The notes below the pieces were generated by a model. It saw nothing but the letters and a program-made list of their open reading frames with translations. It searched no databases and was not told where the DNA came from. Positions 25,437 to 36,484 of a stretch of DNA of 64,000 nucleotides are shown here, piece by piece (the first letter of the stretch is position 1; each line of letters opens with the position of its first letter). Both the position numbers and the translations under genes were made by a program. This stretch comes from Conus ventricosus. Its lineage: Eukaryota > Mollusca > Gastropoda > Neogastropoda > Conidae. Location of the stretch: contig CM031616.1 of assembly GCA_018398815.1 (NCBI GenBank), positions 68,989,143 to 69,053,142 of the forward strand. Direction: 5' to 3'.

Positions 25437-26513
25437 CCATCAGCAATGTGTGAAAGGTGTACGGTTAACTGGGGCTACTTGATGTTGCAGGTAACCAGTG
25501 TAACAAGGCACTGCACATCCCATCAGCAATGTGTGAAGGTGTACGATTAACTGGGGGCTGCTTGATGTTGCAGGTGAACCAGTGTAACATAGGCACTGCA
25601 CATCCCATCAGCAATGTGTGAAAGGTGTACGATTAACTGGGGGCTGCTTGATGTTGCAGGTGAACCAGTGTAACATAGGCACTGCACATCCCATCAGCAA
25701 TGTGTGAAAGGTGTACGATTAACTGGGGGCTGCTTGATGTTGCAGGTGAACCAGTGTAACATAGGCACTGCACATCCCATCAGCAATGTGTGAAAGGTGT
25801 ACGATTAACTGGGGGCTGCTTGATGTTGCAGGTGAACCAGTGTAACATAGGCACTGCACATCCCATCAGCAATGTGTGAAAGGTGTACGGTTAACTGGGG
25901 GCTGCTTGATGTTGCAGGTGAACCAGTGTAACATAGGCACTGCACATCCCATCAGCAATGTGTGAAAGGTGTACGATTAACTGGGGGCTGCTTGATGTTG
26001 CAGGTGAACCAGTGTAACATAGGCACTGCACGTCCCATCAGCAATGTGTGAAAGGTGTACGATTAACTGGGGGCTGCTGATGTTGCAGGTGAACCAGTGT
26101 AACATAGGCACTGCACGTCCCATCAGCAATGTGTGAAAGGTGTACGATTAACTGGGGCTGCTTGATGTTGCAGGTGAACCAGTGTAACATAGGCACTGCA
26201 CATCCCATCAGCAATGTGTGAAAGGTGTACGATTAACTGGGGCTGCTTGATGTTGCAGGTGAACCAGTGTAACATAGCACTGCACATCCCATCAGCAATG
26301 TGTGAAAGGTGTACGATTAACTGGGGGCTGCTTGATGTTGCAGGTGAACCAGTGTAACATAGGCACTGCACATCCCATCAGCAATGTGTGAAAGGTGTAC
26401 GATTAACTGGGGCTGCTTGATGTTGCAGGTGAACCAGTGTAATATAGGCACTGCACATCCCATCAGCAATGTGTGAAAGGTGTACGATTAACTGGGGCTG
26501 CTTGATGTTGCAG
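25437..26513 (+). repeat. 85/86-bp minisatellite carrying splice acceptor and last-exon start
   Basis: Thirteen head-to-tail copies, counting the one joined to the true last exon. Each unit runs from ccatcagcaatgtgtgaaag through the acceptor ttgatgttgcag to GTGAACCAGTGTAACATAGG and CACTGCACA. The acceptor cag recurs at 25743, 25829, 25915, 26001, 26086, 26171, 26256, 26341, 26426 and 26511. The period is therefore 86 then 85 bp. The first copy lacks one base after the acceptor. Every unit holds an intron end plus about 28 bases of exon. Confidence 0.97.
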
Positions 26514-26558
26514 GTGAACCAGTGTAACATAGGTACTGCACAGAAACGATCAAAGTGA
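26514..26558 (+). CDS. KIFC1: Kinesin-14 terminal coding exon
   Basis: Fourteen codons and a TGA stop reading VNQCNIGTAQKRSK. This matches the KIFC1-type C-terminal end (VNQCxIGTAQ) that follows the motor core and ends in a basic tail. It is joined in phase 0 to LRFATK of the previous exon. The exon is the last copy of the upstream minisatellite; only after GCACA does its sequence depart from the other copies. The upstream copies, used as acceptor, would instead give VNQCNIGTAHPISNV followed by a stop. Which acceptor is used cannot be decided from DNA alone. Confidence 0.88.
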   Translation: MNQCNIGTAQKRSK

Positions 26559-27903
26559 GGGGCGAGGCAGGCACATGGTCTGTTTCCAGTCAACCTCAGA
26601 CTCAGAGGGCAGCTGTAACAACTGTGACAGTCTCGGGGTCGAAAACATCAGCACTGGCGCCGATGGACAGACACTGACCGCAAGTGTTCACCCGAGTTGG
26701 CTTTGGACAAAGAATTTAGACTCTTGGAATACTTGGGAATAGTGGCCATCCCACACGAATGAAGAGAGTGTGCGTTTTTGAACAAATGTTCAAGAGTTCA
26801 GCAAGAATGACGTGTGTGTAAGGGGGGAGGGTGGGGGATACGTTTTAGACTTTTTGGTCATTGCTAGTTAGTGTTTGATAGTCGTCGTTCAGAAACAACT
26901 GCTGTGCCTTTTCACCACGGGAAAGTATGATTATACTTCAGAGGAGAGTAACTTGGGTGGTCTGGTGTGTTTTGTTGGTTCTGTACCAAATTACTAAAAA
27001 GGCAAACTTCACTTATGTCTGTTTTCTGTTCATTGACAAAGATGCCATCAAAAAAACAAAAACAAAAGAGAGAGAAAGAAAGTGCTCGAAGGTTTCTTGT
27101 TTTCAGTTTTGACATTTTTTTGTGACACTTGATGTTATGTAACTTCAGACATATGCAATCAGAAATTTGTCCAGTAACTGTTCTATTAATCTAATTCTTG
27201 TGCGTGATGCTCAAAATTATCATTCATGATTACACAAGAACAAAGTAATCCACCTGAACAAATCAAAACCTCTAACTTGCAAATTTTTTTGATATTGTGT
27301 TCCTGCAACTGCAAAATCATGTTTTTAAAGTTTAAGCTTTTAAAAAAAGATTGGAAGATTTCCACATGGTCTTTTTAGAAAATACACTGATTTCTTTGCA
27401 AAGGTACACCAACAGCAGTTTCAGGGTCAACAGGTCTGTCAGTGTTATATTTGTCCCGTTTCCATCTATCTGCAATCCATTGATGATCTCAGTGTAAAAC
27501 CATCCACTTCTGGGTCGTTTCACACATTACCACTGAAACGTCAAACCAGTGCAGACGCATCCGTCTCAGCGGCTTTCGGAGCTTGCATCATTTCAGCAGC
27601 ATCTGGAACATCATTGAAATATCACAGTTTATAGTCACTTTCGACAGGAGCTGAAAAATTATATTTTAAAACTTTTTTTTAGGGAGTAGATTCAGAGCAT
27701 TTTGCAAACAGAGACCACTTCCACAACTACCGTTGTCTTCATGATCTTAACGCTCAAAAAGTTCCCAAATAACACCCGTGGGAATGAAACAGAGGGTTAC
27801 CCTTTGTCGAGCGGTGTAGGGCGAAGTAGTAGTAGTCACCCAGCAATGGTGGTCAGGCATTTGGGGGCATAACGGTGATAAAAAGGATAAGTAATGGAAT
27901 AAA
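26559..27903 (+). other. KIFC1: Probable kinesin 3' untranslated region
   Basis: No further coding similarity follows the stop. The first canonical AATAAA after it is at 27898-27903, which would give a 3' UTR of about 1.35 kb. No other AATAAA was seen between, but the true cleavage site is unknown. Confidence 0.4.
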
Positions 27904-28214
27904 AGAAAGACATGGAATGACAGTTGTAGCGATGGTATGGATGTGTCATCTTTTTTTTTTTTTATTGAGTGTGGCCGATTGGTGTGTGGAGTGATGTACC
28001 TTGCTGATCTGACACCAGATCAGGGTTGTGTGTGCTGCCTACAATGAGATCCTGAGCCGACAGCCTGACATGGAGAGCAGCAGAGATGATCCTCACACCA
28101 TGACTTTGTTGTTCCATTGGTCTTCATTCACCACAGCTGATGACTTTATCTTACGATAGATTGTAGCCTTCTCTTGTGTACATACATGTCACTGCGTTCA
28201 TGCGCTGTATGCTA

Positions 28215-28395
28215 CCATCTATTTGTGTCACGTGTCTTATCATCATCCATCTCTCTGTCTGTCCCTTTATTTCATAGTCTATGTGACATGTATTATCATC
28301 CGTCTCTGTCTATCCCTATATTTCATAGTCTGTGTGACATGTCGTATTATCATCCATCTCTCTGTCTATTCCTTTATTTTGTAGTCTCTGTGACA
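28215..28395. repeat. Three copies of a 55-60 bp unit
   Basis: Three imperfect direct copies of tcatccatctctctgtctrt followed by cctttatttcatagtctrtgtgacatg. Confidence 0.8.
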
Positions 28396-28481
28396 GGCTT
28401 TATTTTGATATGTGTTTCTTCATGTCTTGTCATTGTGAGCCAGTTATCTGTCAACGCGAGGACAAAATGTATGTGTGCAAT

Positions 28482-28835
28482 CAATTGCTGTGGCGCAGTA
28501 GTTAGTGTGACAGATTCCACGCTTGAAGATTGTGGGTTCGATTCCCATTGGTGTCACCTGTGGGATTTTTCTGCCCCTGACCTGCTGCTCCTACCCAGAG
28601 TTGACTTTGCTGTATGGGCTCAGCTGGGAAGACTGTAACCACACAGTCAAATTTCCTCTTAATGCATGCGTCTCATGAGAGTGTTGCTCAAATTTCCTGA
28701 TCAGCACAGCAGGTACCTGTATCTCTGGGCCTGGTTGACGCCAGAATGTAGTATGAAAGTAAGTGTAGAGTGCAGCCCTGTCATGTGTTCTCACACCTGA
28801 ATGGAATTCCATGGCAGCATCATCATCTTCATCCT
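28482..28835 (+). repeat. tRNA-derived SINE, diverged
   Basis: A Pol III A-box-like tggcgcagtagttagtg near 28489 and B-box-like gggttcgattcc near 28533 have tRNA-like spacing. They are followed by about 250 bp of non-coding body and an atcatcatcttcatc-rich end near 28815-28840. This layout is typical of tRNA-derived SINEs. No clear target duplication was found. The open frame at 28174-28638 crosses it by chance. Confidence 0.55.
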
Positions 28836-29199
28836 CATTGATCAGCATTTTAAAAAAGAGTCTTAAATTTCTTGGCCCTTCGTGTGTTGCTGTCACTGTG
28901 ACCACAGTTGTGATTTCCTCTCCACATACCGTATTCATGTATGTGCTCTTAGATGCTTAGGTACATTAGCAGGTTACACACACACATACACTGTACAAAC
29001 CTGAGGCAGTCTTTTCTGCGTTTACTTCAAGGTTTTGTGGAAGCAAGTTTCTGACCCGTCTGCTCCCTGTCACAATGATCAGAACCTGTTCTTACATGTG
29101 AGATTGTGACGCATCAAATGAACTGGTGTGAAATGTGCAGTGAGTAAGCTGGCGTTTTTTGGTTGTTTTTTTATCATACCACTGCCAGGTAGGGTATGT

Positions 29200-29312
29200 T
29201 TTCTCCCAACTCTGTTGGCTTGCTTGCTTCTTTGACTTTCACTTTGTTTCTCTGTCAGCCCTGATGTGGCCCTTTGCGGTCGGCTGGGCTATAAGCAACA
29301 TTATCTTATCTT
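29200..29312 (+). repeat. Fragment of a dispersed repeat with TTATC tail
   Basis: Sequence tgcggtcggctgggctataagcaac (split here only by reading) ends in (TTATC)n at about 29300-29312. A conserved end followed by a short tandem tail is the usual 3' end of a SINE or LINE. The family is not identified. Confidence 0.4.
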
Positions 29313-29639
29313 ATCTTGTTTCTCTGTGTGCACAATTTCAAGGACGTTTGGTGAAATGAGGTCCACGATTATATCCATGAACTTCTGGTTCCCATTCATG
29401 TCGGTCTGGATCAAATGGCGAATGCTGGATCACACTTTATCACATGTTTCAGTCTGTTTCGAAAAGAAAAGTTTTACAAACTTTCCACAGCTAGGATGTG
29501 GCCAGTGATGTAAACTGGTTGAAATATTTTAAGACACCCATTTGTTCTAGTGCATGAAACTGAAAGTCAGTGGAGTTGAATACTTTTGGTTTCACCACTC
29601 TGTTATCTCCAAGGCATGATAGGGATCACCTGTGATGGG

Positions 29640-30190
29640 TCTTCACTGTACTGTCACCTCCACCAAGGCTTTTTTTTTTTTTTCAACTGCTTCTGCCGGT
29701 TTGTCTGTGTTAGCAAGATACGCAAAAACTACTGAACCCATCTGAAATCCACACTTTGTGGAAATATGGGATTTAATCGGGGATTGTCAGGACACAACAT
29801 TTACAGTCGATACCAGCAAAAGCCAGTCGTGTTCTTTCAAGGTGAGGAGTACCTTCTGTATACTGATGCACACCAGAAGAGAACAGTCCAACTTTTACTG
29901 CCTGGTTGTTCTGTTCACACCAGTTACAGTGTATGATTTCAGAGAGATGCAGGCCATTGGTTCAGATGGAATTTGGCCTGTGGACAAACCATTTAATTTT
30001 TGTGCAGATCTATGATGTAGATCCTGGCCCAATCGCGCAAACAGGGTTGTCCAGCAAAAAAAAATTTTTGAAATATGACGCAAAAACTTTTGAACAGATA
30101 TGAACAAACCTTGGTGGCAGGATGGATTGAGGCCTGAAGGCGAATCCATTAGATTTTGTAATGGAGGCAGATCTGGGATCTACTCACATT
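29640..30190 (+). repeat. Diverged dispersed repeat, two related segments
   Basis: Two related blocks occur, one with gcaaaaactactgaacccat at about 29721 and one with gcaaaaacttttgaacagat at about 30079. Both are followed by similar text about lack of coding and the motif attagattttg/atttaatcgggg. They look like old copies of one interspersed element. No coding capacity is seen. Confidence 0.35.
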
Positions 30191-30194
30191 GTTA

Positions 30195-31015
30195 TGAGAG
30201 CTTGACAGACCTTCCACTGGACATGCACATTGTGAAGGACTGGTCCACAGGCTTGACAAACCTTCCACTGGACATGCCCATTGTGAAGAACTGGTCACAT
30301 TGTGAAAAACTTGTCACATTGTGTTGGACTGGTCCACAGGCTTGACAAACTTTCCACTGGACATGCACCTTGTGAAGGACTGGTCCACAGGCTTGACAAA
30401 CCTTCCACTGGACATGCACATTGTGAAGGACTTGTCACATTGTGAAGGACTTGTCACATTGTGAAGGACTGGTCCACAAACCTTCTGGACATGTACCTTG
30501 TGAAGGACTGGTCCACAGGCTTGACAAACCTTCCACTGGACATGCACATTGTGAAGGACTTGTCACATTGTGAAGGACTTGTCACATTGTGAAGGACTTG
30601 TCATGTTGTGAAGGACTTGTCACATTGTGAAGGACTTGTCACATTGTGAAGGACTGGTCCACAAACCTTCCACTGGACATGCACATTGTGAAGGACTGGT
30701 CCACAGGCTTGACAAACCTTCCACTGGACATGCACATTGTGAAGGACTTGTCACATTGTGAAGGACTTGTCACGTTGTGAAGGACTTGTCACATTGTGAA
30801 GGACTTGTCACATTGTGAAGGACTGGTCCACAGGCTTGACAAACCTTCCACTGGATATGCCCATTGTGAAGGACTTGTCACATTGTGAAGGATATGCCCA
30901 TTGCGAAGGACTTGTCACATTGTGAAGGACATGCCCATTGCGAAGGACTTGTCACATTGTGAAGGACATGCCCATTGCGAAGGACTTGTCACATTGTGAA
31001 GGACCGGTCCACAGT
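30195..31015. repeat. Composite minisatellite of 51-bp and 19-bp units
   Basis: Two unit types are mixed. The long unit holds gactggtccacaggcttgac and aaaccttccactggacatgc. The short unit is gaaggacttgtcacattgt, often repeated two to five times in a row. Long units recur with blocks of short units between them. Sequence and phase are too variable for coding. Confidence 0.93.
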
Positions 31016-32487
31016 TTAGTTAACCTTGGTGGAAATCTCTGTTCTCCTGAACGCCTGTTTAATGAAATTCTGTGTCAGATGGAGTTTATTATATGCAATT
31101 GGGTAAAGGTAGATGTACATACTGTGCTTACTGTTAGGATCAGAAGCTAGATTAATGGAATCTATGAAGTGTAACTTTGTGGTAAGAAGCGTTTTGTGTC
31201 TCTACTGTAAATGCAGACTGACTCTGGCTTGTGTTGTATTGAAAATTTAATGGAGATGAAATGCTGACTGATGTAAATATTCTATGTATGCTACATAGTG
31301 TGTTACTCCCTCATCCCTCCCCCACTCCTTCCCTTGCACCGTTTCCCTCTACACCCCACCCCACCCCAGCTTTTGTTTACCTGTCCCTCCCCCCCCCCCC
31401 TCCACCCCTGCCTTTCCTGTATCTGTCAGTCTCTCTTTCTGCTATCCTTTTCCTTCTTGCCTCTGCCATCTTCTTCCCTGGCCATTTCTGTCACACTGAC
31501 CTTGAGATGCTGTTTAAAATGTAACCTGCCCTGTAGCTATGCTGTATAGCTGTAAAACTGGTGAAGGTATAAAGGCGTTATTAACTGGCCATTCCACTGT
31601 GCTGTTTGCTGATATGACTTTTTGTTTCTTCATAGGTGAAATTGTATGCTGGTATACTCAGTGCATGGACCTCTTCCAGTAGACTTATTTTCAGTTATGT
31701 GATGCCGGAATGAACAACGAACACAGGTCCATGAATGTCGTATCCTAATATACTGCGTGAAATTGCCACGAAGTGATTGACAATATAGTGTGCAACTCGC
31801 TGTGCTCGTGACCAGTAAAAGAAATGGAAGAATGATCAGTGAATTAGCATTTGCCAAAAGACTTCCAATCATGTTTTGGCGAAGTCCCAAAATGGAAAAA
31901 ACAAGAAGTGGATGAAAATAGAAAAAAGAAAAGCAACTTGACAAATAATGTCAGCAAATGTTTTTTGTTTTTGTTTTTTTTTAAACTGGGGAGATAGAGT
32001 CAGGGCTTGGACCTCTGATGCTGAATAGGTTAAAAAGCGGTAGAATTTTACTATCTTCTTAACTTTAACATTTAATGTCAAGGGGGTGTGACACAGGAAC
32101 AAACTTGTCTGTTGGAGTGGAGCATATTTTTAAAAGCCTTAAAGTGTCCAGGTGATCATCTGGGTTGGAATAAAATGTGCCAGATAAAAAAGAAGAAGAA
32201 AAAAGGTGTGTGTTTCTTTTTCTAATGGCCCCCTCTTTCTCTGTGTCTCTCTTTCACTCACTGTCTCACATGCTCTCTTTCACTCACTCTTTCTCACTAG
32301 CATCTCTCCCTATCTCTCTCTCCATGTTTTCTCTCTCTATCTCTCTCTCCCTTTCCCCCTGCCTCTCGCTCGCTCTTTCTGGCTCTCCCTCTCTCTCGCT
32401 CCCTCTCTCCTCTCTCCCTAGCACCCTTCCTCCTTCATCACTCCCTGTGGCCAGAAAAGCAATTGTTTGAAGTGGTTGTTGCCTGGA

Positions 32488-32610
32488 AATTTCATGCCAG
32501 CATTATTATCCCAAGCAGTTGCTGTAGCCTGTGGAGTATAACTTTGTTAATTTCATGCCGGCATTATTATCCCAAGCAGTTGCTGTAGCCTGTGGAGTAT
32601 AACTTTGTTA
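32488..32610. repeat. 61-bp direct duplication
   Basis: Two adjacent copies of a 61-bp unit starting aatttcatgcc at 32488 and 32549, with one a/g difference in the first 20 bases. Confidence 0.9.
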
Positions 32611-32714
32611 TTAGTTTCTGCCACTGCCAGCAAGAGACTCAGAAAGCCTCCTTCATAGGTGAACTTCATCCAGATCGTCAGGGTCTGCAAACACTACGGA
32701 CAGGATGGTGTGTC

Positions 32715-32965
32715 AGGTCTATGTCTATAGAGGGTTTGTTCAGTATCTGTAGAGGGGTTCGTTCAGTATCTATAGGGTGGTTCGTTCAGCATCTATAGAG
32801 TGGTTTGTTCAGTATCTATAGGGTGGTTCGTTCAGTATCTATAGGGTGGTTCGTTCAGCATCTATAGAGGGGTTTGTTCAGTACCTACAAGATGGATTGA
32901 TCAGTATCTACGGGGTGGTTTGTTGGTTCAATATCTTGAGGGTGATGTGTGAGATCCACATCTAC
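32715..32965. repeat. About 24-bp minisatellite
   Basis: Nine or ten copies of a unit gttcagtatctatagggtgg with small variants. Confidence 0.9.
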
Positions 32966-34312
32966 AGGGTGAAATCGTTAGTGTTGACAATATCTCAGGC
33001 TGATAAGGCATATTTATCCACTTACAGGTACACTTTCTAGTGTTGAAGAAAGTGCTTGTTTGACATTTGAAGCTCATGTTGTTGATGTCATGTATGATTA
33101 CCACTGTCATTATAATTTGTAAATATACAAATGTGTTTTACATGAAAAAGGCTGTCAACTGCATGTGTTGTATGGGTTTTTTTTCACAAACACAACAGCC
33201 AGTTCACATACAAACAGGGCAGCAATGTTCATCATCCTTTTTCTCACCATCTTCCTCCTTTCCTGTTTTCTTTTGTTTATGAGTCGATTGTTAGTGTGTT
33301 TTAACTCTTTGTAAGTAGGGAGTAATAACCTCCATCTGCACAATGTGTTGGTAAAAGTTTTAATTTCTGTCGATTTTAAATTCTCTTGGAGAATATTTTA
33401 TATGCTTAGAACTCTACGTTTCCAGAACAGACTCACAGATACTCTCATCTTTGATGACACAATATACACAGTAGAAATTTCTCGTGCACAGTTCTGATTC
33501 ACAATATGGTTTACAGTGCTAAAAAATTAGGTTGAAACTAATTTTCCGTATTTTCATTTGATTGTTCCCTCTTTTCTGTGTTCATAAATCTTACCAAACT
33601 CAAAGAGTCATGTATCCTTTCATGTACTATGTATAGGATCTGTAGGAGGGCTAAAAATTCCCAGTAATTATCAGTTGTCCTGGGGACAACTTGATTACAG
33701 AAAAAGAATTAAAGTCTACTTATCCCCCCGCCCCCCACCCCAAAATTGTGCTAGACCTTCTTCAATAAAAAAGACATTAATAAAAGTGAAAAGTCAGCAA
33801 ACATAATTCAGTTACAGTATCTTTTGCTCATGAGTGATTAAACCCTACAAGAGAGAAATAAGATGTACGGTAGAACCAGTTATTCTCAAGGGTGGGGGTG
33901 GGGTGGGGGGGTTCCAGGGTATCTTTCCCGCTGTCTTCAAAGTGTGTAAGGAAAGAAAACGGTTGAATTGTCTTGTTTCTCCTGTTCTCTCATTCCTGGA
34001 CTGCGGCTGACATGCTTCATGAATATACCATATTTTGCTCCACTGAGAAAGTGCTCTGTTAGATTCTGTTAGAAAAGCTGGGGAGGGGGTGTGTGTGAGA
34101 GGGAGTGTTGGTAATGAAGGTATGAGAGTGAAATGGAGAAAGAGGGAAGTGGAATTGGTCTGCACTAAAGCTTGCTTTCACCCTTTCACCTGACACAAAA
34201 ACTGGCTGCCCTACAGATGAGTGGAGCTTGATCTTCCACTAACCCACCAAAAGATATAAGTTGTCAAGAACAAGCAGACAGTGGGGTTTTTCGAACCTTG
34301 CTGCAGTATTAT

Positions 34313-34618
34313 GTTGTTTGTACCCTGGCTAAAAGACGCCAGGGATCATCCAAACAGCTGGAGCACTTGAACACTATGGTACAAATGCATCAGCAAGGGA
34401 TGAAAACATTACGTGTGTGACCGTTTTTAATTACCCCCGCCACGTGGGCAGCCACACTCCGACTTCGGGAGATTTTGGAGACTGATGAATGTTATGCTAG
34501 GAGCTTGTCATGACTGAAGACAATCCCCGCATAACTATGCAGAGCAAGACAACTTTTTGATGTAGCCTTGGTGTTCTAGCCTATGTCAATTGGTCTGACA
34601 CAGCCTTAAGCCAAGGAG
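34313..34618 (-). repeat. SINE-like element A, intact copy
   Basis: A 306-bp element flanked by a 13-bp direct repeat gctgcagtattat at 34300-34312 and 34619-34631, the size expected of a retroposon target duplication. In minus-strand orientation it contains ggagtgtggctgcccacgtg, then gcgggggtaattaaaaacgg and tcacacacgtaa. It ends in a hairpin (ccctggc/gccaggg at 34322-34343) and an (AAC)-like tail. The same core lies in the tRNA-SINE at 62341. No A or B box is obvious at its head. A second copy at 44795-45019 plus 59899-59996 is split by the Polinton-like element. Confidence 0.8.
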
Positions 34619-34629
34619 GCTGCAGTATT

Positions 34630-34945
34630 ATAACTACAGACATTGTTTCTCAATCTTATCAAAGTCCATCATCTGTGCCTGTGTGTAGGCGGTAGATATT
34701 GCTTAATGGAACAGACATTGTCCTTAACCTCACCAAGGTCCATCATCTGTTCCTCTATCACTAGGTGGTAGATATTGCTTAATGGTACAGACATTGTCCT
34801 TAACCTCACCAAAGTCCATCATCTGTTCCTCTATCACTAGGCGGTAGATATTGCTTAATGGTACAGACATTGTCCTTAACCTCATCAAGGTCCATCATCT
34901 GTTCCTCTGTCACTAGGTGGTAGATATTGCTTAATGGTTCCCACC
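34630..34945. repeat. 76-bp tandem repeat, about four copies
   Basis: The phrase ggtagatattgcttaatgg recurs at 34691, 34767, 34843 and 34919, an exact 76-bp period. Each copy also holds tgtccttaacctcaccaagg and tccatcatctgttcctct. Confidence 0.95.
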
Positions 34946-35631
34946 AGCTCCAAGTGTCCTGCATGCTGAATGTTCTCATGATGCAGTCATTCACAGACAC
35001 TTGGGATGACACTATTCTGGATATGACAACCTGATGTTGTACATGAGATACTGAAAAAAAGGTTCAGGCAGGAGCAAAGGTGCACATACCTTCATCAGGA
35101 AGACGGGGGGAAATCTGGTTCTATCGCTTCATCATGGGGCATGTTGAAGTTTGAACCCATAACTCTCAAGTAAACAAACCACTCAGTCCTGATGTGATGG
35201 ATAAGAGAATCTTCTGGTTAGAGAGTTCATAAAATGGTTCATAATGAACATAACAATACCGTTCATTCTTTTTTTAACAAAATCTAATCTTTTAAAAAAT
35301 AGTACAGCCAATATACACTTCAGCTTCTTGTGTTTTTAGACCGAGTTGGTGGGAAAAGACAGTTCATATCTCCATTAGTTAAGTGTTGTTTGTTCACAAC
35401 CAGCTGTAAGTGACGGACCATGTCAAACTTATGGCAAACACAAATGACATGCAGATGTGTTTCTGTCTTGACTCCTTATATTGGCAGGTTTAACAGTTGT
35501 GGAAAGAAACAGTGAGTGTTCAAGTTGAGCGTAAAGGACACAGCCATACTATATGTCACAGTAGGTGAGGGCGAAAACAGCTTTATCATGTCGAATTCAA
35601 TATAACAAACTTAAAAGATTTGCCGCCCTGC

Positions 35632-35950
35632 TGAACGAAAGAGACAGTAAATTACAAGACAAAACAAGCTGCATTCTGACCTCTTTGGGCCTCTTCAGGC
35701 AACACAAACAACATTCAAGAGAATGAAAACAAAGAATGAACAATCACTTACCTCCTCAAACAATCATTTACCTCCTCAAACAATCATTTACCTCCTCATA
35801 TGGGGGCATCCATTTTGCGCCCAGTTCGAGGAGGTAAGTGATTGTTCGTTCTTTGTTTTGTCTTGAATGTTGTCTGTCTTGCCTGAAGAAGACCAAAGAG
35901 GTCTAAAGGCTTCGCGTTTTGTAATTTGTTTGTCTTTTTCATTCAGTGGA
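35632..35950. repeat. Inverted repeat with 125-bp arms
   Basis: The left arm 35632-35757 and right arm 35828-35950 are imperfect reverse complements. Both contain acctctttgg(g/t)cctcttcaggcaa-like and aacaatcacttacctcctc segments. The 70-bp loop holds extra copies of cctcctcaaacaatcattta. It could be a foldback or MITE element, or the hairpin end of a retroelement. No transposase is present. Confidence 0.8.
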
Positions 35951-36484
35951 ATAGTGAATCTTCTTTTTAGATTTGTTTCAATTTCCGCGTGCAGTCACCT
36001 CACTTTAAAATCAAGATCACAATTCAAAAATATGCAAGAGCCAGTCTACCGGAAACAAAATGTTAAGAAATCATTTATCTGATATCACCAGAACTGAGAG
36101 ACAGATATTTTTGTCTTGTATGATGAATTTGTATGCTTGCTTTGTTTTATCATTCACATGTCTGTTTCAGTTCACAGCTTTCCCCGTGTCTGTTTCAGTT
36201 ATTATCTTGCTGTATTGTTCAGTAACTTGTGAAAGGAAATGTTACAACAGGCAGCACAGCTGGAATACATTCTGAGGTGCTGTTTGTCAAGTACATTTCA
36301 TTTTCACTTAATGTTTTTAAAAGAAATTTAGCGACTGCATTTTTACAAGTATATGATATGATGATGAGCATGTTTTTCCCCAGACAGAAATAATACTTAG
36401 AATAATTGAATGTTCAGCTTTTTTGTTCCTTTTGGGATTGTTCTCAAAGCATCCTAAGCTAGATCAAAAGACCTTTAAAATATA

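Noticed and set aside
25437..26513. CRISPR-like array of evenly spaced repeats
   Set aside because: Units are contiguous with no variable spacers, contain a splice acceptor and lie in an animal intron, so this is a minisatellite.
26123..26593. Minus-strand open frames with repeated NRTPFTHC units
   Set aside because: They are antisense readings of the 85-bp minisatellite of the kinesin last intron.
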